Source: Brevibacillus reuszeri (GTDB taxonomy: Bacteria; Bacillota; Bacilli; Brevibacillales; Brevibacillaceae). From it: a stretch of 64,000 nt of DNA. The position numbers and the translations under genes are program-made. Below the pieces are notes generated by a model, which saw only the letters and a list, made by a program, of their open reading frames with translations, had not been told where the DNA came from and did no database searches. The stretch lies in the NCBI RefSeq assembly GCF_002897295.1, contig NZ_BEXF01000001.1, positions 372,001 through 436,000 on the forward strand, given 5' to 3'. This document shows positions 9,099-18,385 of the stretch, piece by piece (the stretch's first letter is position 1; every line of letters starts with the position of its first letter).

Positions 9099-10058
9099 AT
9101 GCTTAAACTGATTCTCAGACGATTGGTCGACCTGATCCCGACATTGCTCGTAGTTGCTACCACGGTGTTTATCATCACACGAATGATTCCCGGTGATCCT
9201 GCAGCAGTGCTTTTGGGTCCGCAGGCATCGCCCGATGAAATTGCGAAGATGCGTGAATCGCTCGGTTTAAACCAGCCGATGTACCTCCAATATATTGATT
9301 TTCTCGGTAGTCTTTTACAGGGGGATCTCGGGACCTCCCTTGGGTATCATCAGCCTGTTTTATCGTTAATTTTGGAACGCTTTCCGAACACATTGCTTCT
9401 CTCCGTCTGTGCTCTTGCCATTGCACTTTTGATCGGAATCCCAGCTGGAATCATTTCCGCAACCAAGCAATACTCCGCATGGGATTACACCGTCATGATT
9501 TTGTCTCTCGTGGGCGTATCCATGCCGATCTTCTGGCTCGGCGTGATGCTGGTTCTGTACTTCAGTGTTCATTTAGGATGGCTTCCAGCAACGGGGATGG
9601 GCTCTTTATCCGAAGGCTTTGGAAGCGTCATCACTCACCTCGTTTTGCCGAGTATTGCCCTGTCGACCATTCCGATGGCGACATTCGCTCGTATTACACG
9701 CTCCAGCATGCTTGAGGTTATCAGACAGGACTACATCAAGACAGCTCGGGCCAAAGGTCTTCGCGAATTTTTCGTCGTATGGAAGCATGCTTTGAAAAAT
9801 GCAATGACGCCGCTGTTGACCGTGATGGGGATGCAAATTTCCTCGATGCTGGGCGGGGCGGTTTTGACTGAGACGATCTTTAGCTGGCCTGGGATGGGAC
9901 GTTTGGTTGTAGATGCGATCGAAAATCGTGACTTCGTTGTCGTCCAAGGAACGGTGCTATTTATCGCTGTGATTTTCGTCTTGATCAATCTGTTGGTCGA
10001 TATTTTATACACCGTGGTCAACCCGCGGGTGAATCTTTCCAATAAAGGGGAGGGCTGA
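9099..10058 (+). CDS. Peptide ABC transporter permease (DppB-like)
   Basis: This 319-residue inner-membrane permease has six predicted membrane segments and the BPD_transp_1 fold. Typical DppB features are the N-terminal LILRRLVDLIPTLLVVATTVF helix region, GDPAAVLLGPQASPDEI, and the EAA loop IKTARAKGLREFFVVWKHALKNA that docks on the ATPase. It forms the channel together with the DppC-like permease that starts 6 bases after its stop. AGGAGGAG lies about 8 bases before the ATG. Normal length. Confidence 0.94.
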   Translation: MLKLILRRLVDLIPTLLVVATTVFIITRMIPGDPAAVLLGPQASPDEIAKMRESLGLNQPMYLQYIDFLGSLLQGDLGTSLGYHQPVLSLILERFPNTLLLSVCALAIALLIGIPAGIISATKQYSAWDYTVMILSLVGVSMPIFWLGVMLVLYFSVHLGWLPATGMGSLSEGFGSVITHLVLPSIALSTIPMATFARITRSSMLEVIRQDYIKTARAKGLREFFVVWKHALKNAMTPLLTVMGMQISSMLGGAVLTETIFSWPGMGRLVVDAIENRDFVVVQGTVLFIAVIFVLINLLVDILYTVVNPRVNLSNKGEG

Positions 10059-10064
10059 TACGAC

Positions 10065-10964
10065 ATGAGTAATCAAGCGCAAAATATCTCGCCAGTATCG
10101 GTCCCACTCGCTGCGAAGAAAAAAAGCAAAGAAAACAGTGTGTGGAGACGCTTGCTGAAAAACAAGCTGGCATTGGTTGGTATGATCATCATCGCGATCA
10201 TGGTCATTTTTTCCGTGTTTGCTCCGCTTATTGCCACTCATCCGCCGAATGCGATGGATTTGGCCAACTCCTTGTCTGAGCCAGGGGTGGATGGACATAT
10301 TTTGGGGACGGATAACTATGGACGCGATTTGTTCAGCCGGATTATTTACGGAACGCAAATCTCTTTGATCGTCGGTATTTTTGCTATCGGGCTAGGCGGC
10401 ATGATAGGAACCTTGCTCGGTTTGGTGGCAGGCTACTACGGCGGAAAATGGGACGCAATCATCATGCGTTTGATGGATGGTTTGTTTGCCTTTCCGTTTA
10501 TCCTGCTTTCCATCGCGCTGATGACAGTGCTGGGTGCCGGATTGTTTAACGTAATTTTGGCGATCGGGGTTGCCAACATTCCTGGATTTGCGCGGATCGT
10601 GCGTGGTCAGGTCCTCGCGGTAAAGGAAGAAGAATATATCGAAGTAACCAGATCTCTTGGGGCAAATAATTCCCGGATCATTTTTCACCATATCTTGCCG
10701 AACTGTATGGCACCGATCATTGTATACGCCACGATGAATGTGGCTGGAGCGATTATTTCCGAAGCGGCTTTGAGCTTTTTGGGCCTCGGCGTTCAACCGC
10801 CAACCGCTTCCTGGGGCAGCATTTTGAAGGACGGAAAAGATTTTCTCGTTCTTTCTCCGCACATGGCTACTTTTTCCGGACTGGCGATTCTATTATCCGT
10901 ACTCGGCTTCAACCTGTTCGGTGATGGCCTGAGGGATGCTCTGGACCCAAAAATGAAAGTGTAA
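10065..10964 (+). CDS. Peptide ABC transporter permease (DppC-like)
   Basis: This 299-residue partner permease has an N-terminal OppC_N segment with TM1 (LALVGMIIIAIMVIFSVFAP), the GTDNYGRDLFSR motif just before the core permease domain, and the EAA loop IEVTRSLGANNSRIIFHHILPN. The end LFGDGLRDALDPKMKV is typical of DppC. The start is the ATG 6 bases after the dppB-like stop. Length is normal, in contrast to the second DppC-like protein of this window, which carries a large insertion. Confidence 0.94.
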   Translation: MSNQAQNISPVSVPLAAKKKSKENSVWRRLLKNKLALVGMIIIAIMVIFSVFAPLIATHPPNAMDLANSLSEPGVDGHILGTDNYGRDLFSRIIYGTQISLIVGIFAIGLGGMIGTLLGLVAGYYGGKWDAIIMRLMDGLFAFPFILLSIALMTVLGAGLFNVILAIGVANIPGFARIVRGQVLAVKEEEYIEVTRSLGANNSRIIFHHILPNCMAPIIVYATMNVAGAIISEAALSFLGLGVQPPTASWGSILKDGKDFLVLSPHMATFSGLAILLSVLGFNLFGDGLRDALDPKMKV

Positions 10965-11022
10965 CGATCGCAAGCATGCAAAAATATCTTCACCATTACT
11001 TAGGCATTGGGGTGAAAGGGAA

Positions 11023-12033
11023 TTGGCAAAACCAGATGTGCTTCTTAGTGTGAAAGATTTGGCTGTCTATTTTTATTCGTCTGGAGTCGTCAAGGCGGTT
11101 AATGGCGTGAGTTTTGACTTGAGACAGGGAGAGACGATCGGAATCGTAGGAGAATCTGGATCGGGTAAAAGCGTAACCTCCACCGCCATCCTTGGGCTGA
11201 TTCCGTCTCCCCCGGGAAAAATCGAGCGAGGCAGTATCGTCTTTGAAGACAAGGACCTGACGAAGCTGTCACAGGATGAGATGAGAAAAATCCGTGGGAA
11301 TGAGATTTCAATGATTTTTCAGGACCCGATGACATCTCTCAATCCGGTATTTACTGTTGGGAATCAAATTATTGAGGTTATCCGCCTGCATCAACAGGTA
11401 AACAAGAAAGAGGCTCGCACAAGGGCTATAGAAATGCTAAAGCTGGTCGGAATTCCAGAGCCAGAAAAACGGCTGGAGCAATACCCGCATGAATTTTCCG
11501 GTGGGATGCGCCAACGTGTCATGATTGCGATTGCCCTGGCATGTAATCCAAAGCTGTTGATTGCGGATGAACCGACGACCGCATTGGATGTGACGGTTCA
11601 GGCGCAAATTTTAGAATTAATGAAAAAGCTGCAGGATGATTTGAAAACATCCATTATTATGATCACGCATGACCTGGGAGTTGTCTGGGAGAGCTGCCAA
11701 AAGGTACTCGTCATGTATGCCGGTAACACGGTTGAATATGCAAACGTCGAGGATTTGTACCAAAATCCGCTTCATCCATATACATGGGGATTGCTCGATT
11801 CCCAAATCAAGTCCGATACGGTAGGCAAATTGCCGTCGATTCCAGGTAATCCGCCTGACTTGCGCAACGAAATTGCAGGCTGTTACTTCGCTCCGCGCTG
11901 TGCGTACGCTCAGGAAAAATGCTTTACCGAAAGACCGCCGCTCGTAGAAGTGAGTCCAGAGCATATGGTTGCCTGCCATTTTCAAACAACCGATCATCGC
12001 CTGAAGCGGGAAGGAGGAGAAGCGAGTGAGTGA
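11023..12033 (+). CDS. Peptide ABC transporter ATP-binding protein (DppD-like)
   Basis: This 336-residue ATPase has Walker A GESGSGKS, Q-loop MIFQDPMTSLNPVF, signature FSGGMRQR, Walker B LLIADEPTT and switch His in ITHDLG. The C-terminal extension CYFAPRCAYAQEKC contains the Cys pattern of DppD/OppD proteins, where it binds an iron-sulfur cluster. The start is a TTG with GGGGTG 8 bases before it. It overlaps the next ATPase gene by 8 bases. The two ATPases form the heterodimeric motor of the peptide importer. Confidence 0.94.
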   Translation: MAKPDVLLSVKDLAVYFYSSGVVKAVNGVSFDLRQGETIGIVGESGSGKSVTSTAILGLIPSPPGKIERGSIVFEDKDLTKLSQDEMRKIRGNEISMIFQDPMTSLNPVFTVGNQIIEVIRLHQQVNKKEARTRAIEMLKLVGIPEPEKRLEQYPHEFSGGMRQRVMIAIALACNPKLLIADEPTTALDVTVQAQILELMKKLQDDLKTSIIMITHDLGVVWESCQKVLVMYAGNTVEYANVEDLYQNPLHPYTWGLLDSQIKSDTVGKLPSIPGNPPDLRNEIAGCYFAPRCAYAQEKCFTERPPLVEVSPEHMVACHFQTTDHRLKREGGEASE

Positions 12034-13006
12034 AACCATTTTGCAGGTCAACAACATCAAGAAGCACTTTCCCGTAAAGGATTCAGCCCTGTTCGCCAAA
12101 CCTACCAAATTCGTCAAGGCCGTCGATGATGTCAGCTTTGAGGTGAAAAAGGGAGAGACGCTTGGAATTGTTGGCGAGTCTGGGTGTGGAAAATCGACTT
12201 TGGCAAGGCTCATTATGCAGCTGATCCGTTCGACATCCGGCTCGGTCATTTTCAATGGTCAGGACCTCGCCTCCCTTTCTGAGCAAGAATTGAAAAAGGC
12301 GCGAAAATCGATCCAAATGATTTTCCAAAACCCGTACGCTTCGCTCGACCCGCGAAAAACGGTAGAGCAGCTCGTGATGGAGCCGCTTGTCATTCATCAG
12401 GTAGGTACTCATCAGGAGCGTGTGCAAAAAGTGCAAGAGCTGCTAGAGGTAGTAGGACTAAGCGATTACCATGCTACACGTTATCCGCATGAATTCAGCG
12501 GAGGACAAAGACAGCGGATCAACATCGCCCGCGCGCTTGCGCTGCATCCGGATGTCGTCATTTGTGATGAGTCGGTTTCCGCTCTGGACGTATCGATTCA
12601 AGCTCAGGTCATCAACCTGCTAAAAGAGCTGCAGGCCAAGTTCGATCTCACTTACATTTTTATCTCGCATGACCTTAACGTCGTTCGTTATATCAGTGAT
12701 CGGATCGCTGTCATGTATTTGGGACGAGTTGTGGAGATGGGGACGTATGAAGAGATTTATCACAATCCGCAGCACCCTTATACCCGAGCGCTTCTCTCGG
12801 CAGTGCCAAAAGAAAGCCCGCTGGTTAAAAAGGAGCGCATGATTTTGACCGGGGATGTACCAAGCCCGATGAATCCGCCTTCTGGATGTCATTTTCACAA
12901 GCGTTGTCCGTATGCCACGGATCGTTGCAAGACAGAAACACCTGCGCTGGAGTTGTTTGAAGGGCAGCATCTGGTTTCTTGTCATCTACTAGGAGATATA
13001 TCATAA
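12026..13006 (+). CDS. Peptide ABC transporter ATP-binding protein (DppF-like)
   Basis: This 326-residue ATPase has Walker A GESGCGKS, Q-loop MIFQNPYASLDPR, signature FSGGQRQR, Walker B VVICDESVSALD and switch His ISHDLN. The C-terminal CHFHKRCPYATDRC is the DppF-type Cys-rich tail. GTG start with GGAGGA 7 bases before it, overlapping the DppD-like gene by 8 bases, which implies translational coupling. Walker B has DES where the partner has DEP. Confidence 0.94.
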   Translation: MSETILQVNNIKKHFPVKDSALFAKPTKFVKAVDDVSFEVKKGETLGIVGESGCGKSTLARLIMQLIRSTSGSVIFNGQDLASLSEQELKKARKSIQMIFQNPYASLDPRKTVEQLVMEPLVIHQVGTHQERVQKVQELLEVVGLSDYHATRYPHEFSGGQRQRINIARALALHPDVVICDESVSALDVSIQAQVINLLKELQAKFDLTYIFISHDLNVVRYISDRIAVMYLGRVVEMGTYEEIYHNPQHPYTRALLSAVPKESPLVKKERMILTGDVPSPMNPPSGCHFHKRCPYATDRCKTETPALELFEGQHLVSCHLLGDIS

Positions 13007-13026
13007 TAGCAGAGGAGACTTGTTTT

Positions 13027-13974
13027 ATGTCATTCAAACATGTCATTGAAATGTATGATCTCATGGATAGTGCTTTTGTCAGCGGGACTGACCTGAAAGA
13101 ATATTTTGAGCAGCGTCATTTTTCGAATGTAGAAGTCACTACCATTACTGGAAATAAAGGCAAGACTGATTTTGTAAAAGTGACGATTAAAGGAAAAAAT
13201 GGGAAGAGCAGCGGCGGCGCTGCACCGACACTCGGCGTTATTGGTCGCTTGGGTGGAATTGGTGCACGCCCTGAGCAAATCGGATTTGTTTCCGATGGTG
13301 ACGGAGCACTGGCTTGCATGGCGACAGCTGCGAAGCTAGCAGACATGCAGCAGCGTGGCGATATCTTGGAAGGAGACATCATCCTTACTACCCATATTTG
13401 CCCGGATGCTCCGACACTGCCGCATGATCCGGTGCCATTCATGAATTCACCTGTCGATATGATGACGATGAATCAGTACGAAGTGGTAAAAGAGATGGAT
13501 GCGATCCTGTCGATTGACACCACAAAAGGAAACATGATTCTCAACCATACCGGATATGCCATTACTCCTACCGTAAAAGAAGGCTATATCCTGCGCATAA
13601 GCACCGATTTGCTAGAAGTCATGAAGCAAACATCAGGCAATATGCCTGTGACGCTGCCGATTACGACGCAAGATATTACCCCGTACGGTAACAATGTTCA
13701 CCACATCAACAGCATTATGCAGCCATGCGTAGTGACTGACAGTCCAGTCGTTGGAGTTGCTCTGACGACACAAGTGCCTGTAGCTGGTTGTGCGACAGGG
13801 GCTACACATCTCGTGCATGTGGAGCAGGTCGTGCGCTTCGTGATTGAAGTGGCCAAGCTCTACGGTGTTGGCAAGTGCGATTTCTTCGATCAAAAAGACT
13901 TTGAGCTGATGAGCTCTTTATATGGAAGCATGAAGCACCTTCTGACTTTGGATGGGAAGGTGAGCGTATCATGA
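13027..13974 (+). CDS. DUF1177 family protein
   Basis: This 315-residue protein matches the DUF1177 family, of unknown function. Visible features are a Gly-rich stretch (PTLGVIGRLGGIGARPEQIG), acidic and His-containing loops (VSDGDGALA, TTHICPDAPTLPHDPVPFM) that could hold a metal or a small ligand, and CATGATHLVHVEQ near the end. No signal peptide or membrane segment is seen. AGAGGAG lies 9 bases before the ATG at 13027; the open frame upstream lies inside the ATPase gene. It sits between a peptide importer and an M20 peptidase with a 4-base overlap to the latter, so a role in peptide or amide processing is likely. The function is not assigned here. Confidence 0.8.
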   Translation: MSFKHVIEMYDLMDSAFVSGTDLKEYFEQRHFSNVEVTTITGNKGKTDFVKVTIKGKNGKSSGGAAPTLGVIGRLGGIGARPEQIGFVSDGDGALACMATAAKLADMQQRGDILEGDIILTTHICPDAPTLPHDPVPFMNSPVDMMTMNQYEVVKEMDAILSIDTTKGNMILNHTGYAITPTVKEGYILRISTDLLEVMKQTSGNMPVTLPITTQDITPYGNNVHHINSIMQPCVVTDSPVVGVALTTQVPVAGCATGATHLVHVEQVVRFVIEVAKLYGVGKCDFFDQKDFELMSSLYGSMKHLLTLDGKVSVS

Positions 13975-15251
13975 GCGAGCACACTAACAAACTGAAAGAC
14001 CTGGCTGTCGCTGCGGTTGAAGAGAACAAAGACGAATTGATCGAGCTGTGCTGCCGTCTGATTCAATTTCCGAGCGAAAACCCCCCCGGTGATTCTGAGC
14101 CGATCAGCCGTTACATTCACGAATATTTGGAGCGGTTTGGAATTGAAACACAGTGGCATGAAGCTGGGCCCAAAATGTTTAACCTCATCTCGCGGATTGG
14201 AAATGCAGATGTGGGCGGAAAACGACTGATTTATTGCGGTCATACGGACGTTGTTCCGGCTGGTGATCTCAGCAAATGGGAATTCGATCCGTTTAGCGGA
14301 GAAGTCAAAGACGGCTGGATTTTGGGCCGTGGCGCTTCCGATATGAAGGGTGGACTTGCTGGTCTCATTTTTGCAGCCACGATCTTGAAGCGACTCGGGG
14401 TGGAATTGCCCGGGGAATTAATTTTAGCGATCGTTCCTGACGAGGAAACAGGTGGAGAGCTGGGCGTACCGTGGATTTTGGAGCGCAAGCTGGTAGAGGG
14501 AGACGGCTGCCTGATTGCAGAACCGTCCTCACCATACAACCCGACTTTGGGACAAAAAGGCTCCTGCTGGTTCCAGTTGACTGTTTACGGCAAGCCTGCA
14601 CATGGCAGTCTCGGACCCATTGCCGGGAAAAATGCGATCATTGATGCAATGAGAGCGATCGAGTGCATTCGCACTGTATGGGATTATCCGGTTACCATTC
14701 CGGATGAAGTGAAGCCGCTCGTGCAAATTTCCAAAGAGTACATGCTCGGCACAGAACGTGAGCCGTACCAAGGCGTCCTGGAACGGATTTCCTGCAACAT
14801 CGGTACGATCCAGGGTGGAACGAAGTCGAATGTCGTACCTGACACCTGCACAGTCGAAGTGGATTGCCGCCTGCCGTTTGGCGTGACAAGAGAAGAAGTA
14901 ATGGGGTATATTCACGGTAAGCTCGATGCGCTGGGAATCGACTACGAAATCAAGCCGTTTGGCATTATGAGTCATGCCAACTACACAGACCCTGCTGATC
15001 CTGTATGCCGCGCGATTGTCGACAACATCACGTATGTGACGAAAGAGCATGCTTACGGTGTGCAGCAGTGGGCAAGCAGTGACGCCAGACACTTCCGCGA
15101 TTACAACATTCCGGTTCTGCAATATGGACCTGCGTATTTGCCAAGCATTCACAATTTCAATGAAAAAGTGCTGGTAGAAGACGTCATTCGTTGTGCAAAG
15201 GTGTATGTGGCAGCTGCTATCGATTTTTTGTATGAGAAAAAAGAGGCATAG
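13971..15251 (+). CDS. M20 family metallopeptidase (ArgE/DapE/ACY1-like)
   Basis: This 426-residue zinc-dependent hydrolase has the full set of M20 motifs: YCGHTDVVP (metal His and catalytic Asp), GRGASDMKGG (bridging Asp), PDEETGG (catalytic Glu and metal Glu), and His in SIHNFNEKV near the C-terminus. An inserted dimerisation domain lies about 190-310 (GKPAHGSLGP). The family removes N-acyl groups or splits small peptides such as acetylornithine, succinyl-DAP or dipeptides. It starts with ATGA overlapping the DUF1177 stop, so the two are coupled. The substrate is probably whatever the upstream importer brings in. Confidence 0.88.
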   Translation: MSEHTNKLKDLAVAAVEENKDELIELCCRLIQFPSENPPGDSEPISRYIHEYLERFGIETQWHEAGPKMFNLISRIGNADVGGKRLIYCGHTDVVPAGDLSKWEFDPFSGEVKDGWILGRGASDMKGGLAGLIFAATILKRLGVELPGELILAIVPDEETGGELGVPWILERKLVEGDGCLIAEPSSPYNPTLGQKGSCWFQLTVYGKPAHGSLGPIAGKNAIIDAMRAIECIRTVWDYPVTIPDEVKPLVQISKEYMLGTEREPYQGVLERISCNIGTIQGGTKSNVVPDTCTVEVDCRLPFGVTREEVMGYIHGKLDALGIDYEIKPFGIMSHANYTDPADPVCRAIVDNITYVTKEHAYGVQQWASSDARHFRDYNIPVLQYGPAYLPSIHNFNEKVLVEDVIRCAKVYVAAAIDFLYEKKEA

Positions 15252-15300
15252 GTCCCCTCGGACTATGACCACTCTATAAACGTGTTGAAGGGGAGTCGTC

Positions 15301-16080
15301 GTGTTAAAAACGCTGGATCAATCACTTAAGCTACTGCAGTTGTTCACAAAAGAAAAGCCGGAGTGGGGAGCTCGGGAATTGGCCAAGGAGACCGGTTTGA
15401 ATCATACGAATGTGTACCGTGTCTTGTCGACTTTTGAGGCAAACCGTTTTCTGGTGAAAGACCCCGAAACCAAAAAATATTCCTTGGGTATTCGTTTGTG
15501 GGAACTCGGTTTGACGATGAGCGAGTCGTTCCATGTTTCACGACTGATTCGTCCCATTTTAGAGCGCATGATGGAGGAAGCTGGAGAATCGATCTTCTTG
15601 ACGAGTCTGGACGGGGATGAGGGATTGACTCTCGATGCTCTGGAGCCTGATCATGTCGTGAAGTTTTCCGTTTCCGTAGGAAGCCGATCGCCCTTATTCG
15701 TCGGAGCGTCCTATCGTTCGATCATGGCGTATTTGCCAAAAGAGAGAATCGAGCGGATCATCCAGCAAGGATTAAAGCAGTATACGAAAAACACGATTGC
15801 TGATCCCGATCAATTGCGTGCAGAGCTGGCGCGTATTTTGGAACAGGGGTGGGCGCGCAGTACGGGTGAATATACACCTGATGTATTGGCGATTGCTTGT
15901 CCGTTGTTCCACCCAGACGGTCATATTATGGGGTCGCTGACGATATCCGGACCTCATTACCGTATGCCGGAAGAGAAGATCGAAAAGTATCATGAGATCT
16001 TAATGCGCGGGCAAAAGGACATAGACAAGCTGATCAAAGAGTATCGGATTGATTTGGCTCGCTACTATGTGTTTGGATAA
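15301..16080 (+). CDS. IclR family transcriptional regulator
   Basis: This 259-residue protein has an N-terminal winged helix (LKLLQLFTKEKPEWGARELAKETGLNHTNVYRVLSTFEANRFLV) and a C-terminal IclR effector-binding domain (about 80-250, with GSRSPLFVGASYRSIMAYLP and ACPLFHPDGHIMGSLTISGP). GTG start with AAGGGGAG 6 bases before it. It is the last gene of the first peptide-uptake operon, 49 bases after the M20 gene and before a terminator, so it probably controls this operon in response to a small metabolite. Confidence 0.9.
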   Translation: MLKTLDQSLKLLQLFTKEKPEWGARELAKETGLNHTNVYRVLSTFEANRFLVKDPETKKYSLGIRLWELGLTMSESFHVSRLIRPILERMMEEAGESIFLTSLDGDEGLTLDALEPDHVVKFSVSVGSRSPLFVGASYRSIMAYLPKERIERIIQQGLKQYTKNTIADPDQLRAELARILEQGWARSTGEYTPDVLAIACPLFHPDGHIMGSLTISGPHYRMPEEKIEKYHEILMRGQKDIDKLIKEYRIDLARYYVFG

Positions 16081-16096
16081 TTAACGCAAATGGTAA

Positions 16097-16132
16097 GTGT
16101 ACCCTAGGTGTGAGCTAGGGTGCACTTTTTTT
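16097..16132 (+). terminator. Rho-independent terminator after the iclR-type gene
   Basis: An 11-base-pair stem (one G-T wobble) around a 7-base loop is followed by seven T residues. It ends the first peptide operon just before the converging sigma-54 activator gene. Confidence 0.9.
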
Positions 16133-16160
16133 GTGGGTAACGAGCATCTCATACTTACGC

Positions 16161-18209
16161 TTACTCCAACATTCTCAAGCCTGCTTCTGTCAATCTCGTC
16201 CCAAATCGCCCGCGATTTTTTACGATATATCCCCGTGACTCCAGCACTTCCAATCGGGTTCGAATCTGCTGCTCGCTCAGTGGCCTTGCCCAACCCGAGC
16301 TCATTTCCGTTATCTTTCGCCGATTCGGGGTTTCTCCTCGCTTCGCTATGTCCTGAATACTCCGCAAGATGTTCAGCAGCTCGTCTTCTTCATCAGGAAT
16401 CACCGGAGCTTTCGGAATCGCGCCAGAAGTCCGCTCCTGGGCACCAGAGGAAGAATCACTGATCGGATTGGTGCTTTGCAGGGGAATATTTTCGATGTGA
16501 ATCGTATTCTCCTCGCAGACAGCAAGCATGTAATCGATAGTGTTCTTTAGCTCCCGTACATTCTCGAGCCACGGCAGAGAAGCGAGTCTCTCGACGACCT
16601 GCGGCATAACCGTTACATACGGGTGTTTGCTTTGTTGGATAAAATGCCGAACCAGGAGGGGGATGTCATCCGGTCGATTACGCAGGGAGGGGAGATCGAC
16701 GAATAGCACCCGCAGCCGATGATACAAATCTTCGCGAAACGTTCCTTGTTCAATCATGTGCAGCAAATTTTTGTTGGTGGCAGCAATAATCCGAACATCG
16801 ATGGGGATGATTTTGCTTCCGCCGATGCGCATGATCTCTTTTTCCTGCAGGACACGCAAAAGTCGTGCTTGGAGCTTCAGACTACTGTCGCCAATCTCAT
16901 CCAAAAAGATGGTGCCGCCATTTGCCTGCTCGAACAAGCCTACTTTTCCACCCTTTTTAGCACCAGTGAACGCGCCGTCATCATAGCCGAACAGCTCGCT
17001 TTCCATCAGATCCTCGGAAATGGCGCTGAAATTGACAGCCAGAAATGGTCTGTTGTCTCGCAGCGAGGCATTGTGGATAGCACTTGCAAAAAGCTCCTTG
17101 CCTGTTCCACTCTCACCTTGGATCAGAAGCGTCAGGTCTGTCTTGGCCAGCTTTTTGCCGATTGCTTTTGTTTTGGTGAGCGGAGAGCTTTCCCCGACGA
17201 TATCGTCGAACGTGTATTTTGCCACAAATCCTTTCTTTTTCAATTCGGAGCGCAGTGATCTTTCCAGCTCGATCGTCTTCCTCGCATTCTTAAAGGTGGC
17301 GACGAGTGACTGGTCGTTGTTAAGCGGGAAGCGATGAACGACAGCCTCAACCTGACCAAAAGTAAACCAGCGATCCTTCTCATCTGAGGAATCCAATAAA
17401 AATTCGATCAGCTCAGGATGATCGATGGCGTCGCCAATAGCTCGGCCGATCACACGGTTGGGCGAGACTCCAAGCAGATGCCCGAGCTCCTCATTGAATA
17501 CGGTGATCTTGCCTCCTTGCGTAATGGTCAGGATTCCATCGTTGACGCCGTCCAGAACTTCATTTAAGTGCTTGTTCAGGTTCGTAGCAATTTGATTGGC
17601 ATCCGCAAGCCGCTTGCTTAACTGAATAATTTTCCGTAAGTAGCGCTGAGAGATGACATCTTCTGGCTCATGAAGTTGAAAATGGTCCAGTATTTGATGG
17701 ATCGTCGAAATGTCCATCAGGCGAGGACCGATGCTAACCACGTCCTGAACATGCTCAGGAATGAGTTCAAAAGCGCCAGGGGTCACTGCGATTTCAATTT
17801 TTCGCGCATTTTGAAGCCCGGGATAAAACGGGATGTAATGGATGTGGTCGATCCCCAGCTTCTTCAACGATTCAATCGATTCCATGCACGTTTCAAAGGA
17901 GTCGTTGACATAGAGGGCACGAGTTCCGGCAGGTAAATATAAGAGCTTGTCAATATTCTCATAGTTAATGATCCTTTTCGCGATAATGACCTTGCAGTCT
18001 GGTCCTATGCATGCCTTTACACTTGGCTCATCCAGCACGAGTGGATGAGAGAGTACGACCAGCTTATCGTGAAGGGATCTGGGGAGCTCTTCTTCAATGG
18101 AATAGCTGCTGATTTGTACATATCCGTCCATAATTTCCTGAAGTTGATTGACAAGTGCGGTGCGGGTATCTTTGCTCCCGGCCAGTAATACGAACTCGTT
18201 CATTTGCAT
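16161..18209 (-). CDS. Sigma-54-dependent transcriptional activator with C-terminal winged helix
   Basis: This 682-residue enhancer-binding protein has an N-terminal domain of about 190 residues of unclear type, a PAS domain (about 205-315), and an AAA+ domain (about 345-570) with Walker A GESGTGKE, intact GAFTGA loop, Walker B GGTIFLDEIGD and the Arg finger region DLYHRLRVL. The C-terminus is not the usual Fis-type helix-turn-helix. It looks like a winged helix (PNRRKITEMSSGW, LSEQQIRTRLEVLESRGYIV, then FGTRLTEAGLRML). Two in-frame ATGs, 18209 and 18203, share one weak GAGAG site. The gene is divergent from the second peptide operon, which has a -24/-12 promoter, so it most likely activates that operon. 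Confidence 0.9.
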   Translation of the reverse strand: MQMNEFVLLAGSKDTRTALVNQLQEIMDGYVQISSYSIEEELPRSLHDKLVVLSHPLVLDEPSVKACIGPDCKVIIAKRIINYENIDKLLYLPAGTRALYVNDSFETCMESIESLKKLGIDHIHYIPFYPGLQNARKIEIAVTPGAFELIPEHVQDVVSIGPRLMDISTIHQILDHFQLHEPEDVISQRYLRKIIQLSKRLADANQIATNLNKHLNEVLDGVNDGILTITQGGKITVFNEELGHLLGVSPNRVIGRAIGDAIDHPELIEFLLDSSDEKDRWFTFGQVEAVVHRFPLNNDQSLVATFKNARKTIELERSLRSELKKKGFVAKYTFDDIVGESSPLTKTKAIGKKLAKTDLTLLIQGESGTGKELFASAIHNASLRDNRPFLAVNFSAISEDLMESELFGYDDGAFTGAKKGGKVGLFEQANGGTIFLDEIGDSSLKLQARLLRVLQEKEIMRIGGSKIIPIDVRIIAATNKNLLHMIEQGTFREDLYHRLRVLFVDLPSLRNRPDDIPLLVRHFIQQSKHPYVTVMPQVVERLASLPWLENVRELKNTIDYMLAVCEENTIHIENIPLQSTNPISDSSSGAQERTSGAIPKAPVIPDEEDELLNILRSIQDIAKRGETPNRRKITEMSSGWARPLSEQQIRTRLEVLESRGYIVKNRGRFGTRLTEAGLRMLE

Positions 18210-18287
18210 TCACTCTCGCTTTTGGTTCTTTGGGTGTGTTTGGATAAAATGATTGCGAAAAATAACCGAATATTCTTTATCATAAAC

Positions 18288-18346
18288 CAAATAGCCATTT
18301 GATGCACGGATAAGTGGAGGAGAAAACCAAGGCATATCAATGGTTT
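18288..18346. promoter_or_regulatory. Short inverted repeats in the divergent gap (possible activator sites)
   Basis: CAAAT-N4-ATTTG (18288-18301) and AAAACCA...TGGTTT (18323-18346) lie about 40-110 bases before the -24/-12 promoter, where sigma-54 activators usually bind. The repeats are short and differ from each other, so this is only a candidate. Confidence 0.25.
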
Positions 18347-18356
18347 AAGAAAAGGG

Positions 18357-18385
18357 AGCAGCATAGGCAGCTGCTTATTTTTTTT
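18357..18385 (+). terminator. Hairpin plus T tract just before the -24/-12 promoter
   Basis: AGCAGC (18357-18362) pairs with GCTGCT (18370-18375) and is followed by a T-rich run ending at 18385. It looks like an intrinsic terminator reading toward the peptide operon and would shield it from upstream read-through. The T run directly abuts the sigma-54 promoter. Confidence 0.45.
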
